Below, one piece after another: positions 1 through 8,553 of a stretch of DNA of 26,741 nt. The notes below the pieces were generated by a model. It was not told the DNA's origin, did no database searches, and worked only from the letters and a program-made list of their open reading frames with translations. Each line of letters begins with the position of its first letter. Position 1 is the stretch's first letter. This DNA is from a bacterium (lineage in GTDB: Bacteria > Latescibacterota > UBA2968 > UBA8231). Location: assembly GCA_027593305.1 (NCBI GenBank), contig JAQCJA010000006.1, positions 1 through 26,741 on the forward strand, read 5' to 3'. A program made the translations under genes and the position numbers.

Positions 1-56
1 CGCCGTATCGACAGTATCCCGACACGCTCCTAGGCTGCGCGCCGCCACAGGATACG

Positions 57-95
57 ACAATGGCCTGTAACGTCGGCGACGATACAGGCCATTGT
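57..95 (-). terminator. large hairpin downstream of the sigma factor gene
   Basis: Two 13-base arms (57-69, ACAATGGCCTGTA, and 83-95) are perfectly complementary. The loop between them can add a further 4-bp CGTC/GACG stem beyond a single A/A mismatch. The hairpin lies 36 bases past the stop codon of the minus-strand sigma gene, where a terminator would be expected. There is no T-run on either side, so it is not a classical intrinsic terminator. It could instead protect the 3' end or serve both directions. Confidence 0.5.
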
Positions 96-131
96 GCTGA
101 ACTTCAGGACTTCCGCAGGTGGCAGCAGGCG

Positions 132-983
132 TCAGTCTTCGAGAGCCCGCAGCTCGTCGTGACGTGACGGATGACGCAATTTGCCGAAGGCGCGTTCCTT
201 CAACTGGCGAATGCGCTCGCGGGTCAAATCCATACGATCGCCGATCTGCTCCAGCGTCATCGGCTCCGCCCCGTCGAGCCCGAAGTAGAGTTGGATGATC
301 TCATGCTCACGTTCGTCGAGACCTTCCAGAACCTTCTCGAGTTGCTTCTGACTGGATGAAAGGGTAATGGCTTGGTCTGGAGACTCCTGCTCATCGTCTG
401 CCAGACGTTTCATCAGTGTCGTATCCTCGTCCTCATCGAAAACGGCGCGGTCCAGCGACACGGTGCGGCGGCCAGACAGCATCGTGTCACGCACTTCACT
501 GATCGATATTTCGAGGGCGTCGGCAATTTCCTCGTCATGTGGCTCTCCTTCATTGGCATTGCCCAGGTGCTGGGCGGTCCGCGCAATTTTGCGCAGAAGG
601 TTCAGCCGATTGAGAGGCAGACGCACGGTGCGGCTGTCTTCTGCCAGGGCCTGCTGAATGGCCTGGCGAATCCACCACACCGCATAGGAGATGAACTTGT
701 AGCCCCGTGTCGCGTCGAATCTGTCTACGGCGGTCATCAGGCCGAGATTGCCGGCGCTGATCAGTTCCGAAAAGGACAGGCCGCGATTGCGGTACTGCTT
801 GGCTACGGTAACAACAAACAGGAGATTGGCTTCGGCGAGCTCTTCGCGAGCCCGGTCTTCGCCGGCCGCGATACGCCCGGCCAGCTCAGCTTCTTTCTCC
901 CGGGACAGCGGCTGAGAACTTGCGATCTCGTTGAAATACGTCTGCAGACTGACATCCTCGTCCGTCCAGCTTTCGTAATTCAC
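132..983 (-). CDS. rpoD: primary-type (RpoD/SigA-like) RNA polymerase sigma factor, compact form
   Basis: Sigma-70 family factor that directs RNA polymerase to -10/-35 promoters. The product is 283 residues. Region 1.2 is near the N terminus (SLQTYFNEI, 12-20). Region 2 spans about 48-120 and includes the aromatic 2.3/2.4 stretch YAVWWIRQAIQQALAEDSR. Region 3 is about 125-205. Region 4 is about 217-272, with the 4.2 helix-turn-helix LTRERIRQLKERAFGKLRH. Region 1.1 and the large non-conserved insert of the E. coli protein are absent, as in Bacteroidota-type RpoD. The start chosen is GTG at 983, because AAGGAG lies 10 bases upstream and conserved sequence begins there. A longer reading to 1064 would add 27 unrelated, arginine-rich residues. 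An RpoS/SigB-like alternative factor cannot be excluded, but the region 2.4 and 4.2 residues look primary-type. Confidence 0.9.
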   Translation of the reverse strand: MNYESWTDEDVSLQTYFNEIASSQPLSREKEAELAGRIAAGEDRAREELAEANLLFVVTVAKQYRNRGLSFSELISAGNLGLMTAVDRFDATRGYKFISYAVWWIRQAIQQALAEDSRTVRLPLNRLNLLRKIARTAQHLGNANEGEPHDEEIADALEISISEVRDTMLSGRRTVSLDRAVFDEDEDTTLMKRLADDEQESPDQAITLSSSQKQLEKVLEGLDEREHEIIQLYFGLDGAEPMTLEQIGDRMDLTRERIRQLKERAFGKLRHPSRHDELRALED

Positions 984-993
984 GTATGCTTCA

Positions 994-999
994 CTCCTT
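994..999 (-). promoter_or_regulatory. ribosome binding site deciding the sigma factor start
   Basis: AAGGAG on the minus strand, 10 bases before the GTG at 983. This is the basis for preferring the GTG over the upstream in-frame start. Confidence 0.7.
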
Positions 1000-1127
1000 G
1001 GCCGCGTTCTGTGGAGGGGGAATCTGGCCTCCCGGCAACCCCGACAGCGAGTCAGGGGAGGCAAGGGTTTAGGGGATCAGAGAATGTAAAGCTTGAGTAC
1101 AGCATCAGCCAAGAGAAAAAAACGCCG

Positions 1128-2303
1128 TCAGGATTTTCTCTGAAGCATGTCGATGAAGGGGCTGTAGACATAACGTCGATGGCGTTGTCGCCCGGTGATC
1201 TCTGTGAGCAGACCCAATGCCTCCAGACGACGGACCAGCAGGTTTGCATTGGCGAAGGTGCGTCCGCAAGCCTCGGCCACGTGTTGCACAGAGACGAGGG
1301 GCTGTGACGCCAGATGCCGGAGCAACAGCGTGCCCGTCTCGCGGATGGTGGGCTGCTCGTGCCGGATCCTGTCGATGTGCTCCCGGAGCACGTCGTCTGC
1401 CGTGGTCAGTACGTCCGCTGCCGCAGTGGCTGCATCGCGCACCAGGCAGCCGAAGTAGTGGATCCAGCCTTCCCAGTCCCCGGCGTGGCGGATCTGCTGC
1501 AGGCGCCGGAAATGGCCGCCTACATCCTGCGCCGACAACACGGATGGGCACAGCAGTCGGGCGGCGGGCCCATGCACGTGTGACAGGAGTCGGAGCAGTG
1601 TCAGGCGGGTGACGCGACCGTTGCCGTCAACAAAGGGGTGGATGGACTCCAGTTGACAGATGATGAGTGCCAGGCGCGCCAGCGGCGGCAAGGCACCGTC
1701 GTCCTCGGCAAATGCCACCAGTCGGGCCAGGTGCTCGGCGATGTGTTCTGGTGCCGGTGGCACATAGTGGGCCGTTTGCAGCGTACTTCCCCTGGGCCCG
1801 AGCCAGATCTCTGCTTTGCGTACGTGGCCACTGCGCTCGTCGCGGCCACGGACGCCGCGGTAGAGCCGCTGGTGCAAGGCGCACAGGGAGGCTCGGAGCA
1901 CGGGGGTGGCAGCGGCGACATCCTCGGTGTCCTTAAGCAGGATGGCGGCGTAGTTGAGGCACACGCGGAGTTCACCGGGCGGACTGCTGAGCGTGTCGGC
2001 TCGAACTCCGTCAAGCTCGAACCAGAGAAGATCGCCGAGGGTGACGGTGCTGCCTTCGAGGCGACACGAAGCCACGGCCTCCCGCCGGCAGGCCATGGCC
2101 ACCCAGGAGGCCGATTGCGGGCGGGCCGCCGCTTGCCCGAGGAGGAAGCCCAGCTTGTGATCGGCCGCCGATAGCACTCTGTGGAGTGCGCCATTGAGAT
2201 GCAGTCCCTCGGGGGGCAAGGTTGCTGGCTCGAAGGTTGTATGCCCTGCGGGTCGACGAAGAAGGTAGCCAGCGCGTGGAGAAATCGAGAGGATAGACTC
2301 CAT
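1128..2303 (-). CDS. fic: Fic-family protein AMP-transferase with N-terminal inhibitory motif and winged-helix C terminus
   Basis: Fic proteins usually transfer AMP from ATP to a hydroxyl side chain of a target protein. The 391-residue product carries a complete catalytic motif, HPFVDGNGRVTR, at about 222-233, with the presumed catalytic base His222. Upstream, S79-x-x-x-E83-G84 matches the class II inhibitory motif [S/T]xxxE[G/N], whose Glu blocks ATP binding; the protein is probably self-restrained. Residues about 320-385 look like a winged helix-turn-helix, as in many stand-alone Fic proteins of the Fic/DOC N-terminal type. The start is ATG at 2303. The longer open frame to 2624 runs through a mobile element and is not protein-like. 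No antitoxin gene is adjacent. The target is unknown. Confidence 0.9.
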   Translation of the reverse strand: MESILSISPRAGYLLRRPAGHTTFEPATLPPEGLHLNGALHRVLSAADHKLGFLLGQAAARPQSASWVAMACRREAVASCRLEGSTVTLGDLLWFELDGVRADTLSSPPGELRVCLNYAAILLKDTEDVAAATPVLRASLCALHQRLYRGVRGRDERSGHVRKAEIWLGPRGSTLQTAHYVPPAPEHIAEHLARLVAFAEDDGALPPLARLALIICQLESIHPFVDGNGRVTRLTLLRLLSHVHGPAARLLCPSVLSAQDVGGHFRRLQQIRHAGDWEGWIHYFGCLVRDAATAAADVLTTADDVLREHIDRIRHEQPTIRETGTLLLRHLASQPLVSVQHVAEACGRTFANANLLVRRLEALGLLTEITGRQRHRRYVYSPFIDMLQRKS

Positions 2304-2342
2304 ATGACCGTCCGTATGTGATCGCTTGGGCTGAGGGGCAAT

Positions 2343-2348
2343 AATATA
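2343..2348 (-). promoter_or_regulatory. possible -10 element of fic (TATATT)
   Basis: TATATT on the minus strand, 39 bases before the fic ATG, which implies a leader of about 30 bases. No TTGACA-like -35 lies 16-18 bases upstream, because that position is occupied by the terminal repeat of the adjacent mobile element. The assignment is tentative. Confidence 0.3.
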
Positions 2349-2355
2349 GTGTGGT
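2346..2355. repeat. left copy of target-site duplication
   Basis: ATAGTGTGGT, identical to 2602-2611. It immediately flanks the inverted repeat of the MITE-like element. The split between duplication and terminal repeat is ambiguous by 1-2 bases. Confidence 0.7.
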
Positions 2356-2601
2356 TGGGGGTATCCATTTGAGCGGAGTAGAACTCCATCACGTGATCTC
2401 GCGGCGCACGTCTGGCCTCCGACTGCTCCAGGATCGTGGGATTGCCCGCGGCGATGTCGTGAGGCGGGCCACAACTGGCATGGATTCCCCTGTTGGCGAC
2501 CTCGTTCATGGTCATCTCGTGGGTTCCGGGTCGGCTGGCGGTTGGCCAATGAGGCAATCGGGTACCCTCGAGGAGTAGCTCCGGTAAGATGGATACCCCC
2601 A
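2356..2601. mobile_element. MITE-like non-autonomous element, about 246 bp, family unassigned
   Basis: The ends are perfect 13-bp inverted repeats: TGGGGGTATCCAT at 2356-2368 and its complement at 2589-2601. Similarity continues inward (next ten positions 7 of 10, sharing CGGAG). The element begins TG and ends CA, and the flanks carry an exact 10-bp direct repeat. The boundary can slide: 14-bp ends with an 8-bp duplication is an equally valid reading. Terminal repeats plus target duplication are the mark of transposition. There is no transposase; a minus-strand open frame runs through the element but resembles nothing I recognise. It could be a MITE or an insertion sequence that lost its centre. 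Confidence 0.7.
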
Positions 2602-2611
2602 ATAGTGTGGT
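2602..2611. repeat. right copy of target-site duplication
   Basis: ATAGTGTGGT, identical to 2346-2355, directly abutting the right inverted repeat of the MITE-like element. Confidence 0.7.
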
Positions 2612-2899
2612 TATCAGGTCCCACCTACCAGGGGAAGCGGCGGCCAGTGGTGTTGCGAATCGGCGCGGGAGAGCGGCCGTCGGAGCCGCCGCGCATGCAA
2701 TGCAAACGGCTGCCGGCAAGAGGGTGGATGCACCGCGCGCAAGGGCCAGGTCGACACCGTAATGATGCTCCCTGGCAAGTGGTACTGCCGCGGACGCGCC
2801 GGCAGCTCACCATGGGCAAGCGAGAGTGATGGCCTCCCAGTCGGGGGGCGAGCTCTCTGCAGACGTTGCCGGGGCGGTGCCGGCTCCGGCGACCTTCTG
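2612..2899. other. intergenic stretch without a recognisable gene
   Basis: This lies between the mobile element and the stop of the GH20 gene. Open frames exist on both strands, but they are arginine- and proline-rich and resemble no family. A tight GCCGG-CT-CCGGC dyad at 2879-2890 follows the GH20 stop, without a T-run. It may be residual DNA of a decayed gene; I cannot say more. Confidence 0.4.
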
Positions 2900-4381
2900 T
2901 CAGCCCCAGATGGCGCGGTCCCGGTAGTAGGCGACGCCCATCGCATCCAACCGTTGTGCGAAATGGCGGAAGCGGCCGACGAAATCCGCGAAGTTTCGGT
3001 CTGCCTGGGCGGTCCAGCCGATTTCAGCGACAGCGCTCATGCGTGGCCAGATCATCACTTCGGCACCGGCGGGCGTATCGAACCCTTCGGACCAGACATT
3101 GGCCTGAACACCCAGCACATGCTGCGCCTCAGATACTGTCATGGCGGCGATGGTCGGATCGAAACTGTAGCAGTTTTCCAGGGAGCTGACGCTGAGGCGC
3201 CCCGGCTCGTGATCACCTTCGTAATGCTTCCGATCCAGGTATACGTGTGTTTGCGGTGTCATGACCACGTCGTGTCCGGCGCGGGCCGCCTCCAGTCCAC
3301 CCTCGACGCCGCGCCAGGACATCACCGTTGCGCCCGGCGCAAGACCACCCTCCAGGATTTCATCCCAGCCCACGAGCCGTCGTCCACGCTGTGCGAGATA
3401 CTGGTCGAAGAGGCGGATCGTCCAGCTCTGCAAGGCCTCCTCGTTGGCCAGGCCTTGCTGCTGCATACGGGCCTGACACTTTGGACATTGCGCCCAGCGC
3501 GTCTTGGGACATTCGTCGCCACCGACGTGGATGAACCGACTGGGAAAGATCTCGAGGACTTCGTCGAAGACGTGCCGCAGGAAAGCCAGCGTGGCATCGT
3601 TGCCGACGCAGAACACGTCGTCGAAAACGCCCCACTCGGTCGCTGGATGGAAGGGCCCCTCGGCACAGGCGAACTCGGGATACGCCGCCAGCACGGCCAG
3701 CGCATGCCCGGGCAACTCGATCTCCGGCACAACGGTGATGCCGCGCGCTGCCGCGTAGGCAACGACGGAACGCGCCTCGGCCTGTGTGTAGCTGGCACCC
3801 CTGTGGGTGAGTTCCGGATACTGTTCGATCTGCAGGCGCCAACCGTGGTCATCGGTCAGGTGCCAGTGGAACACGTTCTGCTTGTGCAGCGCCAGCAGAT
3901 CGATGAAGCCTTTGATAAAATCGACGGCAAAGAAATGGCGCGACACATCCAGGTGGCCGCCGCGCCAGCAGAAGCGTGGGTGATCTTCGATATGTACGGT
4001 GGGGATCGCCCAGTCCACGCCGGTGACCGTGGTTCTGGCCTCAATGGCGACCGGCAGCAGCTGGCGCAGGCTCTGTACACCCCAGAACAGTCCGGCGTCG
4101 TCGCCGGCGACGATGCCGATGCCGTCGGGCGTTGCGTCCAATTCGTAGCCCTCGGCCCCAAAGTCCTGCGAACGTGAACCGTCCCTGCGCAGCTGGATCG
4201 AACCGGCACCAACCTGCACGGGCACCTCCCACCCGGTGGGCCCCCGCAGGCAATCGGCGAGCAGGGCCGCTGCCGGGTGCTCTGCTTCCGGGGCGCCGAT
4301 GGTTGTATCGGTGTCGAGGTGCACAAGGGCCGACGTCGATGCAACCAACGTCGGCCTCGGGATGATGTTCACAGCGGGCAT
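2900..4381 (-). CDS. beta-N-acetylhexosaminidase, glycoside hydrolase family 20, no signal peptide
   Basis: Removes terminal beta-linked GlcNAc or GalNAc by substrate-assisted catalysis. Residues 1 to about 125 form the GH20b-type N-terminal domain. The TIM barrel starts at about 135 (RFCWRGGHLDVSRHF, NVFHWHLTDDHGWR). The catalytic pair is D289-E290 in FIHVGGDE, and conserved tryptophans follow (GWDEILEG, WPRMSAVAEIGW). A CPKC pair at 299-302 after the catalytic motif occurs in many bacterial members. The length of 493 residues is normal for a single-domain GH20. The N terminus (MPAVNIIPRP) has no signal sequence, so a cytoplasmic site acting on imported oligosaccharides is likely. The start lies only 4 bases after the stop of the GH4 gene, with AAGGTG as a possible ribosome site, indicating co-translation in one operon. 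The natural substrate is not determined. Confidence 0.93.
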   Translation of the reverse strand: MPAVNIIPRPTLVASTSALVHLDTDTTIGAPEAEHPAAALLADCLRGPTGWEVPVQVGAGSIQLRRDGSRSQDFGAEGYELDATPDGIGIVAGDDAGLFWGVQSLRQLLPVAIEARTTVTGVDWAIPTVHIEDHPRFCWRGGHLDVSRHFFAVDFIKGFIDLLALHKQNVFHWHLTDDHGWRLQIEQYPELTHRGASYTQAEARSVVAYAAARGITVVPEIELPGHALAVLAAYPEFACAEGPFHPATEWGVFDDVFCVGNDATLAFLRHVFDEVLEIFPSRFIHVGGDECPKTRWAQCPKCQARMQQQGLANEEALQSWTIRLFDQYLAQRGRRLVGWDEILEGGLAPGATVMSWRGVEGGLEAARAGHDVVMTPQTHVYLDRKHYEGDHEPGRLSVSSLENCYSFDPTIAAMTVSEAQHVLGVQANVWSEGFDTPAGAEVMIWPRMSAVAEIGWTAQADRNFADFVGRFRHFAQRLDAMGVAYYRDRAIWG

Positions 4382-4385
4382 GATG

Positions 4386-5711
<1,326 letters not shown>

Positions 5712-5724
5712 GGTGGTTCCTCTC

Positions 5725-6723
5725 TTAGTCAGACACATTCCAACGCACCACGCCCATGTGATAGCGGCCGTGTGCAGCGACTTTGTTTGCGTAGTAGGCA
5801 GTAACGATGGTGCCGTCCTCCAGCTGCAGGCTGGAGGGGTAGCCACCGTCTGTGGCCCCTTCGAACTGCACGATGATGCGGGGCGGCGACCAGCTCTTGC
5901 CGCCGTCGCTGCTGATGCGGGTTCCGACGCCATACAGACCGGCGTTGCGAATCCCATACGTCAGCAGGACCTGTGCATCCTCCAGGTGTGTCAGATGCGG
6001 GGGGTGCTGACCGGGCAACGTCACGGGACCCCGGTCGTTCCAGGTGTAGCCATCATCGGCGGAGGCGAACACCTGCACGTGTCCGTCCTGCCGGGTCCGA
6101 CACGCCGCCAGCCACGCACCGGCCCCCAGATGCAGGATGTCCGTCTCGTTGAAGTCATCGGCGGCGATGACGCTGCCCGCACCCCAGGTTTGTCCGTCGT
6201 CGGTGGAGCGCAGCATCCAGGCCGTGTTGCGTGTGCCTTCGGGAGGGGAAGAGTAAAATGGCACAGCCAGACCCCTGGGGCCAGGGGTGATGTCGCCAAA
6301 AGGGATGAACCAGCGGTCGGCCTTGTCCGGCACATCCACAGTGTCGGCTCGTGCCCAGGTGTGACCACCGTCCACAGAGCGACAGACCCGGGCGTCGAGG
6401 ACCTCGCGACTGCGGAAGGCGAAATCCGGGTCGATGGTTCCAGGCTCCATGACAGGGGTCCAGCCCGAGGCGATCACGAGCAGATCCCCGTTGGCCGCAC
6501 AACCGGCAGCCACGTTCATGCGGTTGCCCGGAGGTTCACCGGGAGCAGCGGTGCCGCGCTTGTGCCACAGAATGCCGTTGTCCGTGCTGGCCCATACCTC
6601 GACATCGCCGTGCCAGCGACCATGAACGGGGCGATTGTAGATCGTTGCGGTCAGGGTGCCGTCGTTCAGCCGGGTCAGATTCGGCCAGGCGCAGACATTG
6701 TCGACGGCGATGTAACGTTCCAC
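5725..6723 (-). CDS. BNR-repeat (sialidase-like) six-bladed beta-propeller, cytoplasmic
   Basis: The 332-residue protein has five Asp-box motifs (S-x-D-x-G-x-x-W) at about 46-53, 116-123, 173-180, 221-228 and 271-278, which define a sialidase-superfamily propeller. Conserved stretches WPNLTRLNDGTL near the start and DGGYPSSLQLEDGTIVTAYY near the end are typical of bacterial exo-sialidase-like proteins. The classical FRIP/RIP arginine motif is not seen; YNRPVHG at 29-35 may stand in its place. Sialidase activity is therefore unproven, and another glycan or binding role is possible. There is no signal peptide. The start is GTG at 6723, with a strong GGAGGG 7 bases upstream. It follows the exonuclease gene by 24 bases and precedes the GH4 gene by 13, so it sits mid-operon. 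Confidence 0.8.
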   Translation of the reverse strand: MERYIAVDNVCAWPNLTRLNDGTLTATIYNRPVHGRWHGDVEVWASTDNGILWHKRGTAAPGEPPGNRMNVAAGCAANGDLLVIASGWTPVMEPGTIDPDFAFRSREVLDARVCRSVDGGHTWARADTVDVPDKADRWFIPFGDITPGPRGLAVPFYSSPPEGTRNTAWMLRSTDDGQTWGAGSVIAADDFNETDILHLGAGAWLAACRTRQDGHVQVFASADDGYTWNDRGPVTLPGQHPPHLTHLEDAQVLLTYGIRNAGLYGVGTRISSDGGKSWSPPRIIVQFEGATDGGYPSSLQLEDGTIVTAYYANKVAAHGRYHMGVVRWNVSD

Positions 6724-6747
6724 TTGCTTGCCCTCCCTGTGCCGGCT

Positions 6748-7626
6748 TCAGGCCAGACCGAACTGGAGTTGTGCACTGCCTGTTGGGTCGGCGCGTCGGA
6801 CGCTGTCCCATTGCCTCAGGTACTGCAGCAGGTGCACACGTTCGGGACGCGCACCTTCCCGCTGCAGCAGTTCACGTACGCGCGACTGCTCCAGCTCATA
6901 CCCTTTAGCATCGAAGAAACCGCCGAAGTATGCCACACGAAGCCACAGCAAATAGGTGGTCAGGGCGTCGAATTCGTTGTAGGCGATGATCTCGGCAAGC
7001 TTCCCCTGTTGCCAGGCATCGACGACGCTGTCGCCGGCACCGCTGAATTTTCCGGGAATGCCGCAGGCTGCAGCCATCTCGTGCAGCGAGGGTCGGTCTC
7101 GTCCGCGGCCGGCCAGCACTTCGATCAGATCGATGTGCCAGTCACCGCCACCGAAGTAGTCGACACCCTCCCAGGGCTTGTCCGGTCGCTTGGCGAAATC
7201 CGCCGCCTGCACCCCGAGGGCGACGGCACGCTGCATGAGGATGCGGAAGTCGGCCGACCACGAGTTGTAGCCCACCATCTGCGGCTTGGCGCGCCCGATG
7301 CCATCAAGGAACCGGCGCAGGATTACACTCTCGGCCGCCTCCGGCGCGTCGCGCTCAGCAATCCGTGGCAGGGAGTGCAACTGCAGCCGTACCACGCCCT
7401 CTTCGTCGGTGCGCGCCACGGCCGAGATCGACACCAATCGGCACAGGACCGTCTTCAGATAGGGTCGTGGATCATCCTCGGTGGCGCCCCCACGGCGAAA
7501 CATCTCATCCACGACTTCGACATCGGCCATGGCAGCATCCAGCCCGTACACCCGCCGCCCTGTATCGGCATCCGGCACCCACTCCGCGTCGAAAACCCAT
7601 ACACCGCTGTGAACTTTTTTGAACAA
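6748..7626 (-). CDS. predicted 3'-5' exonuclease of the PolB-exonuclease-like family
   Basis: A DnaQ-fold (RNase H-like) nuclease resembling the proofreading domain of family B polymerases (DNA_pol_B_exo2-type, predicted 3'-5' exonuclease). Exo I is VFDAEW, with Asp13 and Glu15. The Exo II region is GYNSWSADFRIL, with Asn121 and Asp126. Exo III is AYNEFDALTTY, with Tyr216 and Asp220. A complete metal-binding set is therefore present, and the protein is probably active on DNA. The length of 292 residues fits the stand-alone family. The only plausible start is TTG at 7626, because a stop codon lies two codons upstream. There is no strong ribosome site. It heads the glycan-enzyme cluster, an unusual place for a nuclease. 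Its function in repair or replication is inferred from the family only. Confidence 0.85.
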   Translation of the reverse strand: MFKKVHSGVWVFDAEWVPDADTGRRVYGLDAAMADVEVVDEMFRRGGATEDDPRPYLKTVLCRLVSISAVARTDEEGVVRLQLHSLPRIAERDAPEAAESVILRRFLDGIGRAKPQMVGYNSWSADFRILMQRAVALGVQAADFAKRPDKPWEGVDYFGGGDWHIDLIEVLAGRGRDRPSLHEMAAACGIPGKFSGAGDSVVDAWQQGKLAEIIAYNEFDALTTYLLWLRVAYFGGFFDAKGYELEQSRVRELLQREGARPERVHLLQYLRQWDSVRRADPTGSAQLQFGLA

Positions 7627-7630
7627 AACT

Positions 7631-7683
7631 CACACTCTTGTGTGGAGGAACCCAGACAGGTCTGTGGAAGATATCATCCACAG
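7631..7683. promoter_or_regulatory. cluster of three dyads upstream of the exonuclease/glycan operon
   Basis: Three inverted repeats lie in 53 bases just upstream of the TTG at 7626: CACAC-4-GTGTG (7631-7644), CAGAC-2-GTCTG (7653-7664) and CTGTGGA-8-TCCACAG (7662-7683). The last has the palindrome GATATC inside, making it nearly perfect over 22 bp. This is operator-like and could bind a dimeric repressor of the glycan operon or of the divergent plus-strand gene. No clear -10/-35 pair could be placed around it. Confidence 0.4.
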
Positions 7684-7973
7684 CCCGTAGGCGCTGTGGC
7701 TCGCTGCGACACATCCCGGCTGAGGCCTGGGTGTCGGGGAATCCTCATGCTGGACGTGTGACGATAGCAGGCGTCAACAGAGATCCGGCGGCAGAATGTA
7801 CGATGGCTGTCGAGTCCGGGGCAACGAATCGGTTGTTGCTTGTGGCGCGGCAAATGTGGTTATTTGCACCCTTGCCGCCGACACCATCCCCCGTCTCCCA
7901 CGTTGCATCGTGTCTGTGGCAATGCCTCACCGGCCTGCGTTCCTCCACCCCTCGGCCGCAAAGGAGTCTCCCC
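7684..7973. other. divergent intergenic spacer
   Basis: This is the rest of the spacer between the minus-strand exonuclease operon and the plus-strand gene at 7974. I see no convincing open frame, RNA gene or TTGACA/TATAAT pair. The ribosome site of the downstream gene, AAAGGAG at 7960-7966, is the only clear signal. Confidence 0.5.
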
Positions 7974-8504
7974 ATGTCTGTACTTAATGGTTTCCTCGCG
8001 GGGGCCATCATCATTCTGGTTCTGCTCAATATTTATCAGCTGCTTGTGCAGCGGTCTGCCCTGCGCATCGCCGAGATTCTCTACGTCATGGCCACGAACG
8101 TTCGCGCCAAGGCCCAGGAAGTCCGGCGGGACGGCAAGGACGTAGAGATCATCGAGGCGCACCTGTTTGATATGGCCACCTCCGCACGCAGCATCCTGCG
8201 TGCCCTCGGTCGCAGCGAAGAATCAATGGGTCCGGATCCGACACTGACGGTGGGCACCAATGGCAGCCGCATGTCGGCGGACAGCCTGCTGCGGCTGGCC
8301 GACAATATTTTCTTCGCCGTCACCGAAGAAAACCCCGGCGCCGAGTGGGACGATGTGCAGGGCGAAGCCCTGAAGCGGTTCCAGAAGAAGGTGCCGAATA
8401 TGGAGCCGGAGGCAGCGCGCAAGATCGTCACCGTTGTCGCCCACCAGGCGCACAAGGAGAGCAGTCGCAAGGGTGCGCAACTGGCAGTGGGTCGTACGGG
8501 GTAA
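7974..8504 (+). CDS. membrane-anchored protein of unknown function, 176 residues
   Basis: I do not recognise the family. The start is ATG at 7974, preceded by AAAGGAG with 7 bases between, a textbook ribosome site. Residues about 6-24 (FLAGAIIILVLLNIYQLLV) form one hydrophobic helix, probably an N-terminal signal anchor. Residues about 28-80 are amphipathic and charged (RIAEILYVMATNVRAKAQEV) and look helical. About 82-97 is a flexible, Gly/Thr-rich linker. About 98-165 is a second helical region ending in a basic tail. The charged part probably faces the cytoplasm or periplasm as a soluble helical domain. It is the only plus-strand gene in the window and converges on addA with 49 bases between. 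Confidence 0.8.
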   Translation: MSVLNGFLAGAIIILVLLNIYQLLVQRSALRIAEILYVMATNVRAKAQEVRRDGKDVEIIEAHLFDMATSARSILRALGRSEESMGPDPTLTVGTNGSRMSADSLLRLADNIFFAVTEENPGAEWDDVQGEALKRFQKKVPNMEPEAARKIVTVVAHQAHKESSRKGAQLAVGRTG

Positions 8505-8553
8505 TCGAACCAGAGTTCGCGGCGCAGGTGACCCGTGCAGTGTGCACGCCTCG

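Noticed and set aside
1112..1141. terminator after fic based on the T-run and AGAGAAAA/TTTTCTCT pairing
   Set aside because: The stem is A/T only, its 3' arm is the T-run itself, and its 5' arm lies inside the fic end. It is too weak to call.
7662..7683. DnaA boxes / replication origin near the dyads
   Set aside because: ATCCACAG resembles part of a DnaA box (TTATCCACA), but matches are imperfect, only two are present, and no AT-rich unwinding region or dnaA gene is nearby.
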